A stretch of 64,000 nucleotides of DNA from the NCBI RefSeq assembly GCF_003286415.2, contig NZ_CP043450.1:4402001-4466000 (forward strand), given 5' to 3'. The notes under the pieces are model-generated. The model was not told where the DNA came from and searched no databases. It worked only from the letters and a program-made list of their open reading frames with translations. This document shows, in pieces, positions 17,291-27,323 of the stretch. Position 1 is the stretch's first letter. Every line of letters begins with the position of its first letter. Source of the stretch: Mucilaginibacter rubeus (GTDB lineage: Bacteria > Bacteroidota > Bacteroidia > Sphingobacteriales > Sphingobacteriaceae). The translations under genes and the position numbers were made by a program.

Positions 17291-19570
17291 TCAATTGCCG
17301 GACGCCCGGAAAGCATAATCATGTCCTGCCTGCGTTTTAAAACTATAGCTGAATGCTCCGTCAGTTCCAGGCAGGCCGGTTTTCAGACCATCTCCCCTGA
17401 TCGCTGAAGGCACTCTTATGCTGCAATCCCCCCCTACTTTGGAGCTGATCACCAACTCGGTTACCTTTCCCTTTCTCCAGCTGAGCTTTTTAACAACAAA
17501 GCCTCCCCTTGCGCAAAGACCGGTTACTGTTCCACTGTTCCGCCAGGCCCCGGGTAGCGCCGGCAGCAACTGGATATCCCCGGTCTGGCTCTGGACAAGC
17601 ATCTCACTTATCCCTGCAGTGTAACCCAGGTTCCCGTCTATCTGGAACGGCGGGTGCGCACAGAGCAGGTTAGCATAAACACCTCCCCCCTCATCGTAAT
17701 TGACACCCGCGTTTCCGGCAAGATTGATAAAGTTGTGTATGATCTTGTGCGCGTGTTCCCCTTCCTGCAGCCTGGCCCAGAAATTGATCTTCCACGCCAT
17801 GGACCAGCCGGTAGATTCGTCACCTCTTGCCAGCAGGCTGATTTTGGCAGCCCGCGCCAGTTCCGGCGTCCGGAGCATGCTGATGCTCCTTCCGGGATGC
17901 AGTCCAAAAAGATTGGAGGAATGCCGATGTTTGTCTTGCGGATCATCGCGGTCCGTTTCCCATTCCTGCAGTTGCCCCCATCGCCCGATCCTGGGCTTAA
18001 GAAGATGAGCGCGCATATCGGCAATGCTGTCACGATATAGCTTGTCCACACGCAGAACGGTCGCGGCCTCTATATAATTACCGAACAGATCATCGACGAT
18101 AGCCTGATCGTAAGTCACGCCATCTTCTGTCGGACCATGTTCCGGAGACCATCCCAATGGGGAGACCAGCGTTCCGTCAGGGCGCCGTTTCAGATGGTCA
18201 TCCCAGAACTGGGTGATCTCTTTCAGGATAGGATATGCAAATTGACGCAGATAAACCGTATCCTTCGTGAACGCGTAATGTTCCCATATCCCCTGCGCGT
18301 ACCAGGCACTTCCAGGTGTATTCCAGGTAAAACTGGAACCACCGAAAATGTTATTTTCCGTCTTGACCGTCCATCCCCTTACCCCGGGATACGCTTTTAA
18401 CGTACTTTCTCGTTTTACTTCTCTTATACTATTGATATAGTCCAGGTAGGGAAAATCACATTCCGGCAAATTGGTCGGTTCGGCCGGCCAGTAGTTCATT
18501 TCGATATTGATATTGGAGTGGTAATCGCTTCGCCATGGGGGATTTTTGCTGTCATTCCATATGCCCTGCAAATTAGCTGGCAGGCCTCCCTTTCGTGACG
18601 CGCTGATCAACAGATATCTTCCATACTGGAACAGCAAAGCTTCGAGCCCGGGATCGGGGTTCGTTCTATACCTTTTTACCCGTTCCGGTGTCGTGACCGA
18701 AGCGGTCCTGGCCGCATCATCACCGAGGTCCAAGGAAACGCGGGAGAAAAGCTTTCGGTAATCGTTAAGATGCTCCGAAAGCAATTGATCATAGCTTTTT
18801 GAAAGGGCTGCTTTTAAAACCCGGTTCACTTTTACACGGGGATCCTCCCCCCGCCATCGTTGCGCACGCAGATTGCTGAAATCAGTCGCGGCAGTTAAAA
18901 TGATCGTAAAAGAGGAAGGGCTCTCTATCCGAAGTTGCCGGACTCCGTCGGCACCCGCTGTTATCTTTAACCGGCCGTTATCGGCCTTAACAGCAGCGGC
19001 TGCAAAATAGGAAAGCCCGTTTTCCAGTTTTCCGCCGAACTGTAGCATGTTCCCCTCTGCGAAGGTCCCCGAACCATGGGCATCTTTTAATGTAAGCGTC
19101 ACAGCCGAAGGATGATCCTGACTTGTTGAGAACCGCAGAACGGTAACTTTCGCGGGAAAACTGCAAAAATAGGTACGACTGAAACTGGCTCCCTCGCCCT
19201 TGTAACCGATGTGCTGTACAGCGTCGGATAAGTCAAGCTCCCGACGGTATTGCTGCACCGTTGTCGGAGCACTTTCAAAATCGATCAAAAGATCGCCAAA
19301 GGGCTGGTATGCCCCTGTTTCGTTTTCATCTCCCGTCCAAAGGCTGCTTTCATTGAATTGGATACGCTCCTGCTTTACACCACCGAACGCCATCCCCCCC
19401 ATACGCCCGTTTCCCATCGGGTAAGCTTCCGTCATCCATACGTTCGCTGGCTTGTTGTCCCAGATGACAGGAGCTCCGGACGGAGATGAAGGGCCCGGTC
19501 GCTGCGCGTATACCTGGCAACAGATCAGTTGTAATATAAATACTGCTTGAATAGTCCGGCTTTTTAACAT
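17291..19570 (-). CDS. GH95 glycoside hydrolase (alpha-L-fucosidase/galactosidase)
   Basis: A 759-residue secreted enzyme, signal peptide 1-22. The N-terminal beta domain contains the GH95 signature EAYPMGNGRMGGMAFGG and ERIQFNESSLWTG. The (alpha/alpha)6 barrel carries NINIEMNYWPAEPTNLPE (the catalytic Asn pair), GWSPEHGPTEDGVTYDQ (catalytic Glu) and PFQIDGNLGYT (Asp). GH95 enzymes release alpha-1,2-L-fucose or alpha-L-galactose with inversion, and sequence alone does not decide which. A terminator-like hairpin upstream separates it from the SusCD-lipoprotein genes, so it may be expressed at a lower level. Confidence 0.92.
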   Translation of the reverse strand: MLKSRTIQAVFILQLICCQVYAQRPGPSSPSGAPVIWDNKPANVWMTEAYPMGNGRMGGMAFGGVKQERIQFNESSLWTGDENETGAYQPFGDLLIDFESAPTTVQQYRRELDLSDAVQHIGYKGEGASFSRTYFCSFPAKVTVLRFSTSQDHPSAVTLTLKDAHGSGTFAEGNMLQFGGKLENGLSYFAAAAVKADNGRLKITAGADGVRQLRIESPSSFTIILTAATDFSNLRAQRWRGEDPRVKVNRVLKAALSKSYDQLLSEHLNDYRKLFSRVSLDLGDDAARTASVTTPERVKRYRTNPDPGLEALLFQYGRYLLISASRKGGLPANLQGIWNDSKNPPWRSDYHSNINIEMNYWPAEPTNLPECDFPYLDYINSIREVKRESTLKAYPGVRGWTVKTENNIFGGSSFTWNTPGSAWYAQGIWEHYAFTKDTVYLRQFAYPILKEITQFWDDHLKRRPDGTLVSPLGWSPEHGPTEDGVTYDQAIVDDLFGNYIEAATVLRVDKLYRDSIADMRAHLLKPRIGRWGQLQEWETDRDDPQDKHRHSSNLFGLHPGRSISMLRTPELARAAKISLLARGDESTGWSMAWKINFWARLQEGEHAHKIIHNFINLAGNAGVNYDEGGGVYANLLCAHPPFQIDGNLGYTAGISEMLVQSQTGDIQLLPALPGAWRNSGTVTGLCARGGFVVKKLSWRKGKVTELVISSKVGGDCSIRVPSAIRGDGLKTGLPGTDGAFSYSFKTQAGHDYAFRASGN

Positions 19571-19591
19571 TTGATCATATAAAAATAAAAA

Positions 19592-19621
19592 AGAAGCCCC
19601 CCAATTTACTGAGGGGTTCTT
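19592..19621 (-). terminator. Hairpin between lipoprotein gene and GH95 gene
   Basis: The stem AGAA-G-CCCC (19592-19600) / GGGGTTCTT (19613-19621) has one bulged base. On the minus strand a T-rich run follows (complement of 19581-19592). Placed inside the locus between surface-binding and enzyme genes, it could partially terminate transcription and set their ratio. Confidence 0.55.
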
Positions 19622-19633
19622 AAAAAATAAGTG

Positions 19634-20854
19634 CTAATTCAGCATACTGGCCCAGAAGGTTATCTGGCTCATATTCACGTTCCGGTTATCGCCGTTCGCG
19701 TTATGCAGTACCCTTATGCGGATATAACGCGCCGGAGCCACGTTGGCATCAAAATCAACCTTGAAAGGGGCTGCCCCGTCATCGTTCCGCTTAACTTCCT
19801 TTAAAAGTTTCCATCCCTTTGAGATCGCTTCGGCTGTCCATCCCGGGTCATTCGAAGCTTTCGTCGTAGCGGCATTGGTAATATCTGTGATACCCCAAAC
19901 TTCGAAATCATCCGGATTATTACAACAGTTCCGTCCGATCTCTTCGATAGACGTGAGATGCTTGTAGACGCGTCCCATATCGAATGTTATGGTTCTCGGC
20001 AGGTAATCATGATCATCGCTGTGGAAGATGTTCGGATAAGCCTGCGGCGTCGTACTGCCGTTCCATAGGTTTGAAACTTTTGTATCTCCACTGTACAAAC
20101 CCATGTCATTGGGCAGCGGCGACTCCTTGAACAGCGACTTGTCACATTGTATGATACTGTTAATAGTCGGAAACACATCATTTTTTTGCGCTTTGAACAC
20201 ATCCAGCGCATTCCTTACCGGTATATAAGATGAATTATAGGTGATCGGTGTACCGATCCTGTAATCTTTGATCGTAATGGAAGTGCTGTCTCCGCTGAGT
20301 ACCTTTTGTACGCTTTCACCGTTCTTGTCCGTATAACTGATAGTCGTCCCGACATTGATGGTATCCGGGGTGATAAAGTTCAGTTTGAGATAACCGTCAT
20401 CGGTAAAAGTATAGGGGGTTGTCGCGTCATATCCCCTGTTCAGCAACGTAGCGGTATAGATAGGACCATATACCTTGGCATTGTTGACCTCATACGGAAT
20501 GGACTTATTCCCTTTGGCATCAAAAGAATATATCGTAAATGAATAGGTGTATTCTGCCAGATTATTGATCACTGTGCTGACCGAATCTGTTTTGGAATCC
20601 GTATTTACGACTACAGAATCCGCGTTGTTGTTGTAATACACGACATATTTGACGATACTTGGATCCGAGCTGGCTTTCCACTTCAGACCAAGCCTGAGGT
20701 TCCCCGACTGAACGATCGCCCCCTGCGCGGCACCTGTGTAAACAACTTCGTGATCACCAAGGAATTTCTTGTAATCTTTAGCATGATCTTTCTGACATCC
20801 ATACCAGGTGGCCAGCACCGTACAGCAGAATAAAACAAACAATATCTTTTTCAT
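19634..20854 (-). CDS. Surface lipoprotein, DUF4998-like with C-terminal discoidin-type domain
   Basis: 406 residues with a lipoprotein signal (lipobox around Cys 20 in TWYGCQKD). A DUF4998-type fibronectin-like region follows (LGLKWKASSDPSIVKYVVYYNNN, about 50-330). The C-terminal about 130 residues are a coagulation-factor 5/8-like, DUF5000-type fold (TFDMGRVYKHLTSIEEIGRN and ARYIRIRVLHNANGD). It is probably a surface glycan-binding protein working with SusD. It is 9 bp downstream of the DUF4959 lipoprotein gene. Confidence 0.8.
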   Translation of the reverse strand: MKKILFVLFCCTVLATWYGCQKDHAKDYKKFLGDHEVVYTGAAQGAIVQSGNLRLGLKWKASSDPSIVKYVVYYNNNADSVVVNTDSKTDSVSTVINNLAEYTYSFTIYSFDAKGNKSIPYEVNNAKVYGPIYTATLLNRGYDATTPYTFTDDGYLKLNFITPDTINVGTTISYTDKNGESVQKVLSGDSTSITIKDYRIGTPITYNSSYIPVRNALDVFKAQKNDVFPTINSIIQCDKSLFKESPLPNDMGLYSGDTKVSNLWNGSTTPQAYPNIFHSDDHDYLPRTITFDMGRVYKHLTSIEEIGRNCCNNPDDFEVWGITDITNAATTKASNDPGWTAEAISKGWKLLKEVKRNDDGAAPFKVDFDANVAPARYIRIRVLHNANGDNRNVNMSQITFWASMLN

Positions 20855-20863
20855 CTTCTTGAG

Positions 20864-22105
20864 TTATTGAGGTTGGCCATATAGTGAAATTTCCAGGAAC
20901 AGGGCAAAATTACCGCCCGACCAGGTTTCTCTTGCCGCGAAACGCAGATAGCGGGCAGGAGGGGCAGACAGCGGGAAGTTAAAGTTTACGCCGGCTGCGA
21001 CAAAAGCATTATCGGCAGAGTTATGGGCAAGCGGGGGCAGGCCCGATGGTGGGTCCGGGAATTTGAAATTGCCCATGTTCACCCAATCGCCAACCACTGT
21101 GCCTACAGGTGAGGCCAACGGTAACTGTACGTCTTTCGGACGGTCCACATTAGAGCCCCAGATAGTAAATAACTTAGGATTGCCATGGCCAAAAGAGAAT
21201 TTCAGATCGGAATCTGATTTTTCATACAGGATGAACCTGCTCATTTTATAGCTCCTTCCCACATCCCAGCTGCCAACATACGGCGCAGGTGCCGCACCGG
21301 GCTCGGTACTCCAGCCACTAGAACTTGGATTGATATTATTGTCCCATATATTGGATAAGATCCAGCCAAAGCCGATCTTGGAGTCGGATGCGAGTTGATA
21401 AGTACTGAACTTACTTTTATCGAGCAATTCTTCAGGCAACGGAGTTAATGTTTTGGATAACGTATCAGAAATATTGCCGAAACGATCGGTAACGTATACA
21501 CCAAAGTTTTGCGGCTCTGATTTGTAACCCCGCACCGAATAGTCAACAGTATCCAGCTTGGTATAGTGCTGATCCTGCACCTCCATGGCCTTGGTAGTTT
21601 GGTCCAAACCAGTCAATATCACGCCTACTTCGGCTTTCAGCGGATTTAAGGACTGGATATTAACGCCTCCGAAATCAGCCTGTAGATTCAGCTGGTCCCT
21701 GATCAGCAAATAGGGAGGCGTCTTCGGATGTACTGTAACCTTGACCGCATCAGACATTACATTCGACCGGGATACAGCATACAACGTAACTTCGTAATCC
21801 GCTTCCTTTGCAAAGCCTTCTACATTAACCGTGTCTGTATAATAGGAAGCTTTCGTCTCCCGGGAAACACCGTTCCTGATCTGGTACTTGGCCAGCACGT
21901 ATAGCAGGTTATCAGACTTGGGAAGCGTGTAGGTAATATGTGCCCCTCCATTGTAGTTATCTATTTTGACATTGGTGATCACACCAGGTTTGGTGCCATC
22001 CTTGGATATAGGCATCCTGTCGCCATCATCGCGTTTACAGGATGTTATAAAGGCTACTGCCAGGCTAAAAAGCATGAACAGGTAATGGTTCAAATATTTT
22101 TTCAT
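20864..22105 (-). CDS. Surface lipoprotein, DUF4959/DUF5126/DUF5000
   Basis: 413 residues. Lipobox around Cys 23 (AFITSCKRDD), then DUF4959 (about 35-130, PGVITNVKIDNYNGGAHITYTLP), DUF5126 (about 135-230, LIRDQLNLQADFGGVNI...YVTDRFGNISDT) and a C-terminal DUF5000 discoidin-like domain (WDVGRSYKMSRFILYEK...ARYLRFAARETW). This domain order is standard for proteins encoded right after SusD in Bacteroidota loci. The likely role is glycan capture at the cell surface. Confidence 0.87.
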   Translation of the reverse strand: MKKYLNHYLFMLFSLAVAFITSCKRDDGDRMPISKDGTKPGVITNVKIDNYNGGAHITYTLPKSDNLLYVLAKYQIRNGVSRETKASYYTDTVNVEGFAKEADYEVTLYAVSRSNVMSDAVKVTVHPKTPPYLLIRDQLNLQADFGGVNIQSLNPLKAEVGVILTGLDQTTKAMEVQDQHYTKLDTVDYSVRGYKSEPQNFGVYVTDRFGNISDTLSKTLTPLPEELLDKSKFSTYQLASDSKIGFGWILSNIWDNNINPSSSGWSTEPGAAPAPYVGSWDVGRSYKMSRFILYEKSDSDLKFSFGHGNPKLFTIWGSNVDRPKDVQLPLASPVGTVVGDWVNMGNFKFPDPPSGLPPLAHNSADNAFVAAGVNFNFPLSAPPARYLRFAARETWSGGNFALFLEISLYGQPQ

Positions 22106-22126
22106 TTTCTTATTGTTCTAAACAGC

Positions 22127-24037
22127 TTACCATCCTAAATTTTGCACCAGGTTATTATTGACCAGTAAAGCGTAGTCATGTATCGGCCACAGATAGCCGC
22201 GGACATTGAATACGGGAGTTACTATAGTGGTCGGACGATAGAAATTTATCGGGTCCTTTTCGTACACATTCCATCCCTGCATAGGCTTGCTCAGTACAGA
22301 TTGCAATTCTTTCCAACGACGGAGATCCCATCCCGGCTCGCACTCAAATGCCAATTCAATCCTCGTCTCTTGGTGAATGATCTGACGCATGCCATCCTGC
22401 GAGGTATATTTGGTTGGGTTCCTGGAATATTTGCTCCAGGCATCGACAACTCCGGGAAGTCCTGCACGTGTCCTTACTTTGTCCAGCCACGGCGTAACCT
22501 CATTAGCAGGTTTTCCCTGTTCATTAAGCGTTTCGGCGTAAAGCAGGTACAAACCGGCCAGACGTATCAAAGGAAGCCGGAAATCCACCACGGTATTACC
22601 ATCGTCCTGTACGGTCTGATAGTTCACGAGCTTTTTTGGCCAGCAGGAAGTGACATTGATCCTGATGTTATCTGTCGGGCCAGCCAGGGAACTACTTCCC
22701 CTTCCCTGTACGTAGTATAAAGTTTCCTGGTTCACCATACCATTGCCGAACCAGATCCCGCCATCGAACCCCAAGTCAGCATAGAACCTCGGTTCACGGT
22801 CAAAATGGGCTTTTACAGTCGTGTAGCCATTCCCGATGTAAAAACGGCTGGCGTAGTCGCCCGTTCTCAGGTCATAACGGTTATTATAATCGAAAGTATT
22901 ATCCTCATTGATGGGCACACCATTTTTGGTATAGAACAGCTCCTGCTCTGAGATAGGCACAGCAAAGGTTCCGGGAAAAGAAGGATTTGCCGCTGCCTTT
23001 GCGGTAAGCCTTGGCGTACAGTTCGGCTGGTTTTTAAAGGTCGGGTTCAATGCCCATACGATCTCCGTATTCAGCTCCCATTTTTCGGTTATCGCGGTCT
23101 GCAGGTCAAGTACTGTCGTCAATGAATCTGAAAGTTTCCCGATGGCCGAGGTTGGTATAAATTTATGAAGGGCGTTACCGTTCGCTTCGGCACTGTTGAT
23201 GGCTGCTAATGTGGCGGTGGCCGCCTTGTCCCATTTCGTCCCGTCGTAGGTCGAGTTGAACAAAGCCTGCCCGTCCTTGTTCTTAATACTGCTATAATCT
23301 GGGTTTCCGTTAAATAGCGGACTGGCGGCGGTAGCCAGGATCTGTGCTTTGACCGACAGCGCGATCGGCTGCGTGATCCGGCCCAGTTCTTTGGCCTGGT
23401 TTAAAATAACTTTAGGCAGGTCCGGGGTAGCCTGATCAAGCAGCCGCACCATGTAATTTACAACAGAGTCTACCGGCGCTCTTTTTACCTTAACGGCTTC
23501 TTCCGAACTATTGATAGGCAAGTTTACATCGGTGATCGGAATGGGACCATACAAACGGAACAGATAAAAATGATAATAAGCTTTGAGGAATTTGACCTCT
23601 GCGATCCATCTCTTTTTTTCGTCTGCAGTGAGGTCCACAGGCTTATCGATGTTCTCGAGCATGGTATTGCAGCGCCTCAAAGCCGTAAACAGTGCCTGCC
23701 CCCCGTTATAGCCGTCCCAGTAATCCAAACCTGGGTTCGCCGAATTTTGGGTGCCCCTGATCAGGTTAAAACCTGTTGGGTCGATACCCTGGTTATCGGT
23801 GAGCGTATTCGGGAATATTACTTCCCCGGATGTCGTAAAACCCGGGTCGAACTGCGGGTAAACCAATTGCTGAAGTGTAGAATAGCAGGAGAAAAGATAG
23901 TTTTCCGCCTCGTTCCTGTTCCGGAAGGCATAATCGATCGTCCCTACATTATCGGGCGTTACGTCCAGGTACTTCTTGCAGGAAAAAATGCAGGAAGTCA
24001 GGATGCAGATGTATATGATTTTATAATATGATTTCAT
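22127..24037 (-). CDS. susD: SusD/RagB-family starch-binding-type outer-membrane lipoprotein
   Basis: About 636 residues from the ATG at 24037. An upstream ATG at 24061 would overlap the susC stop and spoil the signal peptide, so it is rejected. Lipobox CIFSCKKYLDV (Cys near 20), N-terminal SusD_N, TPR-like helices (KFLKAYYHFYLFRLYGPIP) and the C-terminal RagB region (LLYAETLNEQGKP, RIELAFECEPGWDLRRWKEL). It forms the lid of the SusC transporter and binds the glycan. Gene order susC-susD-DUF4959-DUF4998 is conserved in such loci. Confidence 0.93.
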   Translation of the reverse strand: MKSYYKIIYICILTSCIFSCKKYLDVTPDNVGTIDYAFRNRNEAENYLFSCYSTLQQLVYPQFDPGFTTSGEVIFPNTLTDNQGIDPTGFNLIRGTQNSANPGLDYWDGYNGGQALFTALRRCNTMLENIDKPVDLTADEKKRWIAEVKFLKAYYHFYLFRLYGPIPITDVNLPINSSEEAVKVKRAPVDSVVNYMVRLLDQATPDLPKVILNQAKELGRITQPIALSVKAQILATAASPLFNGNPDYSSIKNKDGQALFNSTYDGTKWDKAATATLAAINSAEANGNALHKFIPTSAIGKLSDSLTTVLDLQTAITEKWELNTEIVWALNPTFKNQPNCTPRLTAKAAANPSFPGTFAVPISEQELFYTKNGVPINEDNTFDYNNRYDLRTGDYASRFYIGNGYTTVKAHFDREPRFYADLGFDGGIWFGNGMVNQETLYYVQGRGSSSLAGPTDNIRINVTSCWPKKLVNYQTVQDDGNTVVDFRLPLIRLAGLYLLYAETLNEQGKPANEVTPWLDKVRTRAGLPGVVDAWSKYSRNPTKYTSQDGMRQIIHQETRIELAFECEPGWDLRRWKELQSVLSKPMQGWNVYEKDPINFYRPTTIVTPVFNVRGYLWPIHDYALLVNNNLVQNLGW

Positions 24038-24047
24038 ATGAATAAGC

Positions 24048-27000
24048 TTAGAGATTAACATTCAGACCCACGTTAAATACTTTTTGGACCGGATAGGCGA
24101 ACGCATTACCGCCTTGCTCCGGATCCCACAACTTGAATGGGCTCCAGGTGATGAGGTTCAACCCGTTAAAATACACCCTCAGTTTTTTGACATTGATCGC
24201 CTTTGCGAACCTCGATGGCAGACTGTAACCGATCTCTGCCGATTTAAGCCTCAGGAAACTGCCGTCACGTAACCACCAGGTACTGCTTTGCCTGTTATTC
24301 TCGATCACAGCGCCGTCCGGCCCGAGACGCGGATACAGGGCGTACAGATTTTGGTTATCTTCTGACCAGTGATCATCAGCATAAGCTTTCAGCAATTGCG
24401 TATTCCCGTTAAAATACGAATCCGGGCTCTTGATAAAAGGAGCCGTACGCTGAGGGTCGATCATAAAGGAAACCTTGGCCTGCCCCTGGAAAAAGCCCGA
24501 CAGGTCAAATGCCTTGTAAGATGCTGAGATACCAAAGCCATACACGATCTGGGGAACTGTAGGGTTTCCGATAAAGGTCATATCAGCCCCGTCAATTTTG
24601 CCGTCGCCGTTCAGGTCCCGGTATTTGATATCACCGCCCATAGGAGCAAAACCATTGGTACTGAAAACCTGTGACGGCGAGTTCTTAGCTTCCTGGTCAT
24701 CAACGAACAGGCGTTCTGCCACGTAACCCATGTAACGGTTAAGCGGCTGCCCTACATTGTAGCGGTAAGGTTCCTTCCAGTCAGGCTCCTCGTATTGCGT
24801 GAATTTATTGGCAGAATAAGTAAAATTAGCACGCATCCCCAGCGAGAAGTTCTTGCCGATGTTCTGATGACCGTCTACGGAAATATCGATACCTTTTGAA
24901 TTTACCTTTCCAAGATTCGCTGCAATACCGGCTTCAAGCCCCATGGTCGTAGGGATGGAAGAGCGGTTCTGAAGAATATTGTATTTGTTATTATTATATA
25001 CTTCCGCGATCACATTGAAATTTTTCATGAATGTGAACTCGATGCCCAGGTTGGTCTGCTTCGAGGTTTCCCAGGTCACATCGTCGTTTTCATAATTATT
25101 GACCCTGACGCCATTGCGGCCATAACCGTTATTTATTCCGAAATAAGCCGAATTTCCTCCGTTGAGGTTGACATCGGACAGATAAAAGAACCGGCGGTTG
25201 CTGATCTGGTCATTCCCGACCAGACCGTAACTTGCCCTCAATTTGAAGCGATCGAACACGTTGTACAGATCACCCCAGAATTTCTCCTCGGAAATGATCC
25301 AGGAACCACCGATGGTCGGGAAAAAACCGAACCTGTGCGTGTCGAAGAAACGCTCTGATCCGTTATACCCGAAGTTGAACTCTAAAAAGTATTTACTTTT
25401 ATAAGAGTAGGTTGCGCGACCGGCCAGTGTCTGGTTACGGTAAGGAAGTGAATACTGAAGATCATAGGTATTCGTCTGCGGGTTGATATTATTGGAATAC
25501 AATTGCTGTTGCCTGGTAGCGATCAGTGAAGCACTGATATTATGGTTTTTCGCTATGCTCCGGTTATAATCCACCACCCCCTGCAGGTAAATGAACGTCT
25601 GCATATTGTCAGAGTTCGAATCCCGGTTATACGACAAGTATTCCTGCGCCTGGTTTGGCAATGAATTGATCCAGTTCAGGGTATAAGTGTTGGATAATTT
25701 ATCATAGGTCTGGATGTTGTAATAAAAAGGATTATAGTAATAAGTGGACTTATAATAGGAATACCTGTTGGTGCTGAATATGCCATGAAAATTTAAACCG
25801 GAGGTCAAAAAATCAAGGTTCTGATTCAGTTCCAACTGAGCAAGTAATCTCGATTCGGAAAAATTCTGGTGGCCGGAAAGCAAATTGGCGTATGGGTTTA
25901 TATAGGTCGTACTGCCATCATTGGCGGTAGCGTTGGGAACATTGCCGAATAATATATGCTTTGTTTTAAGGTTCGCCGAGTCCGGCTGATAGTAGGCCGG
26001 AAAATCAACCGGGCTCGTGTGCATCACAAGGTTGTACAGGTCGGTAGAAAGGGAAGCGTCGTTCGTACGGGGCCCGTTATACTCGTTAAAATTTCCCGAC
26101 AAACGAACGATCAGTTCCGTTTTCGGCGTCACATTGATGTTCACATTCGAACGCAGCTGATAATTCTGAAATTTAACATTGTTGTTATTGTTATTCCGGA
26201 TATCTGTACGCAGTATACCATTATCATTACTATATGAACCGGCCACATAATACCGGGCCACACCACCGCCTCCCTGCAGGCTGAGATCAGCACGCTGAGT
26301 GCTTGTCCTTTTTTTGAACAGCATGTCCAGCCAGTTAACCGCAGGATAAACATACTCATTACTGCCCGGGGCATGTGCCAGGGTAGCCTGCGTATTGGTG
26401 ATCTTATTTTGCGTATAAGGCAATGGATTAAGCGGATAACGTGTCCGGGTAGCCTCATTAAAGAGGTTCATGTATGTGATCGGATCGGCCAGCGTGAGGT
26501 TTTTAACCGATTGTGAAGATGAGTTTTCGATCCGGGCATTGATCTGGGCCTTACCAACCTTCCCTTCCTTCGTTTTCACCAGGATCACACCGTTGCCGCC
26601 GCGTGCGCCATATAATGCGGTCGCACTTGCATCCTTCAGTATGGAAAAGCTCTCGATATCGTCAACGTTCAGCCGGGCAAGATCCGAGGCTGTAAGCTCA
26701 ACGTTATCGATCAGGATCAGCGGACTTTGCTTATAGCCGAATGTCGTAACCCCTCTTATAAAAAAATTAGAATTGTCGGCACCGGGCTGCCCGCTGGGCT
26801 GGTAGGCGATCAGGCCCGCTACCTGTCCGGCAAGCGCGTTGGTGAGGTTACTCGCGGGTACTTTCAGGTTCCCCGGCTTTACCGTAGTCACGGACCCTAC
26901 GATGGCCTCGCGGGTCTGCTTCCGGTTGTAGGCCGTCACAACCACATCGTCAAACTGGCTTTTTGCTTCGGTCAGCACAATTCTATAAACTTTTTGAGAA

Positions 27001-27323
27001 GCGGAAACGGTGATCTGACGCGAGATAAAACCAACATAACTGATCTTGAGCGATATACCGGCCTCTACGTCCAGGACGAACTTACCATTGGCATCCGTGC
27101 TGGTACTGTTCCCTTTCTTTTCCACAGGTATGATATTCGCGCCCACGATCGCTGTTCCGAGGGAGTCTACTACAGAACCTGTTATCGTTATTTTAGATTG
27201 GGCAGCAGCCCTGTTCAACCCGCAAAGCATTCCCAGCAGGATAATGATGAGGGCCGGCTTCCAATGAACATGGAGGCTTTGGGGTACAATAAAGTACCGC
27301 GTTAATTCGTAAAACTTTCGCAT
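24048..27323 (-). CDS. susC: SusC/RagA TonB-linked outer-membrane receptor
   Basis: 1091 residues. Signal peptide ending in CGLNRAAAQ, a carboxypeptidase-like regulatory domain (about 45-125, ITGSVVDSLGTAIVGANI), TonB plug (about 130-240, DVVVTAYNRKQTREAIVGSV...SILKDASATALYGARGGNGVILVKTK) and a 22-strand barrel ending LNVGLNVNL. No N-terminal STN domain, so it is not tied to a FecR/ECF pair; the divergent AraC gene is the likely regulator. It imports the oligosaccharide delivered by SusD. First gene of the locus. Confidence 0.94.
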   Translation of the reverse strand: MRKFYELTRYFIVPQSLHVHWKPALIIILLGMLCGLNRAAAQSKITITGSVVDSLGTAIVGANIIPVEKKGNSTSTDANGKFVLDVEAGISLKISYVGFISRQITVSASQKVYRIVLTEAKSQFDDVVVTAYNRKQTREAIVGSVTTVKPGNLKVPASNLTNALAGQVAGLIAYQPSGQPGADNSNFFIRGVTTFGYKQSPLILIDNVELTASDLARLNVDDIESFSILKDASATALYGARGGNGVILVKTKEGKVGKAQINARIENSSSQSVKNLTLADPITYMNLFNEATRTRYPLNPLPYTQNKITNTQATLAHAPGSNEYVYPAVNWLDMLFKKRTSTQRADLSLQGGGGVARYYVAGSYSNDNGILRTDIRNNNNNNVKFQNYQLRSNVNINVTPKTELIVRLSGNFNEYNGPRTNDASLSTDLYNLVMHTSPVDFPAYYQPDSANLKTKHILFGNVPNATANDGSTTYINPYANLLSGHQNFSESRLLAQLELNQNLDFLTSGLNFHGIFSTNRYSYYKSTYYYNPFYYNIQTYDKLSNTYTLNWINSLPNQAQEYLSYNRDSNSDNMQTFIYLQGVVDYNRSIAKNHNISASLIATRQQQLYSNNINPQTNTYDLQYSLPYRNQTLAGRATYSYKSKYFLEFNFGYNGSERFFDTHRFGFFPTIGGSWIISEEKFWGDLYNVFDRFKLRASYGLVGNDQISNRRFFYLSDVNLNGGNSAYFGINNGYGRNGVRVNNYENDDVTWETSKQTNLGIEFTFMKNFNVIAEVYNNNKYNILQNRSSIPTTMGLEAGIAANLGKVNSKGIDISVDGHQNIGKNFSLGMRANFTYSANKFTQYEEPDWKEPYRYNVGQPLNRYMGYVAERLFVDDQEAKNSPSQVFSTNGFAPMGGDIKYRDLNGDGKIDGADMTFIGNPTVPQIVYGFGISASYKAFDLSGFFQGQAKVSFMIDPQRTAPFIKSPDSYFNGNTQLLKAYADDHWSEDNQNLYALYPRLGPDGAVIENNRQSSTWWLRDGSFLRLKSAEIGYSLPSRFAKAINVKKLRVYFNGLNLITWSPFKLWDPEQGGNAFAYPVQKVFNVGLNVNL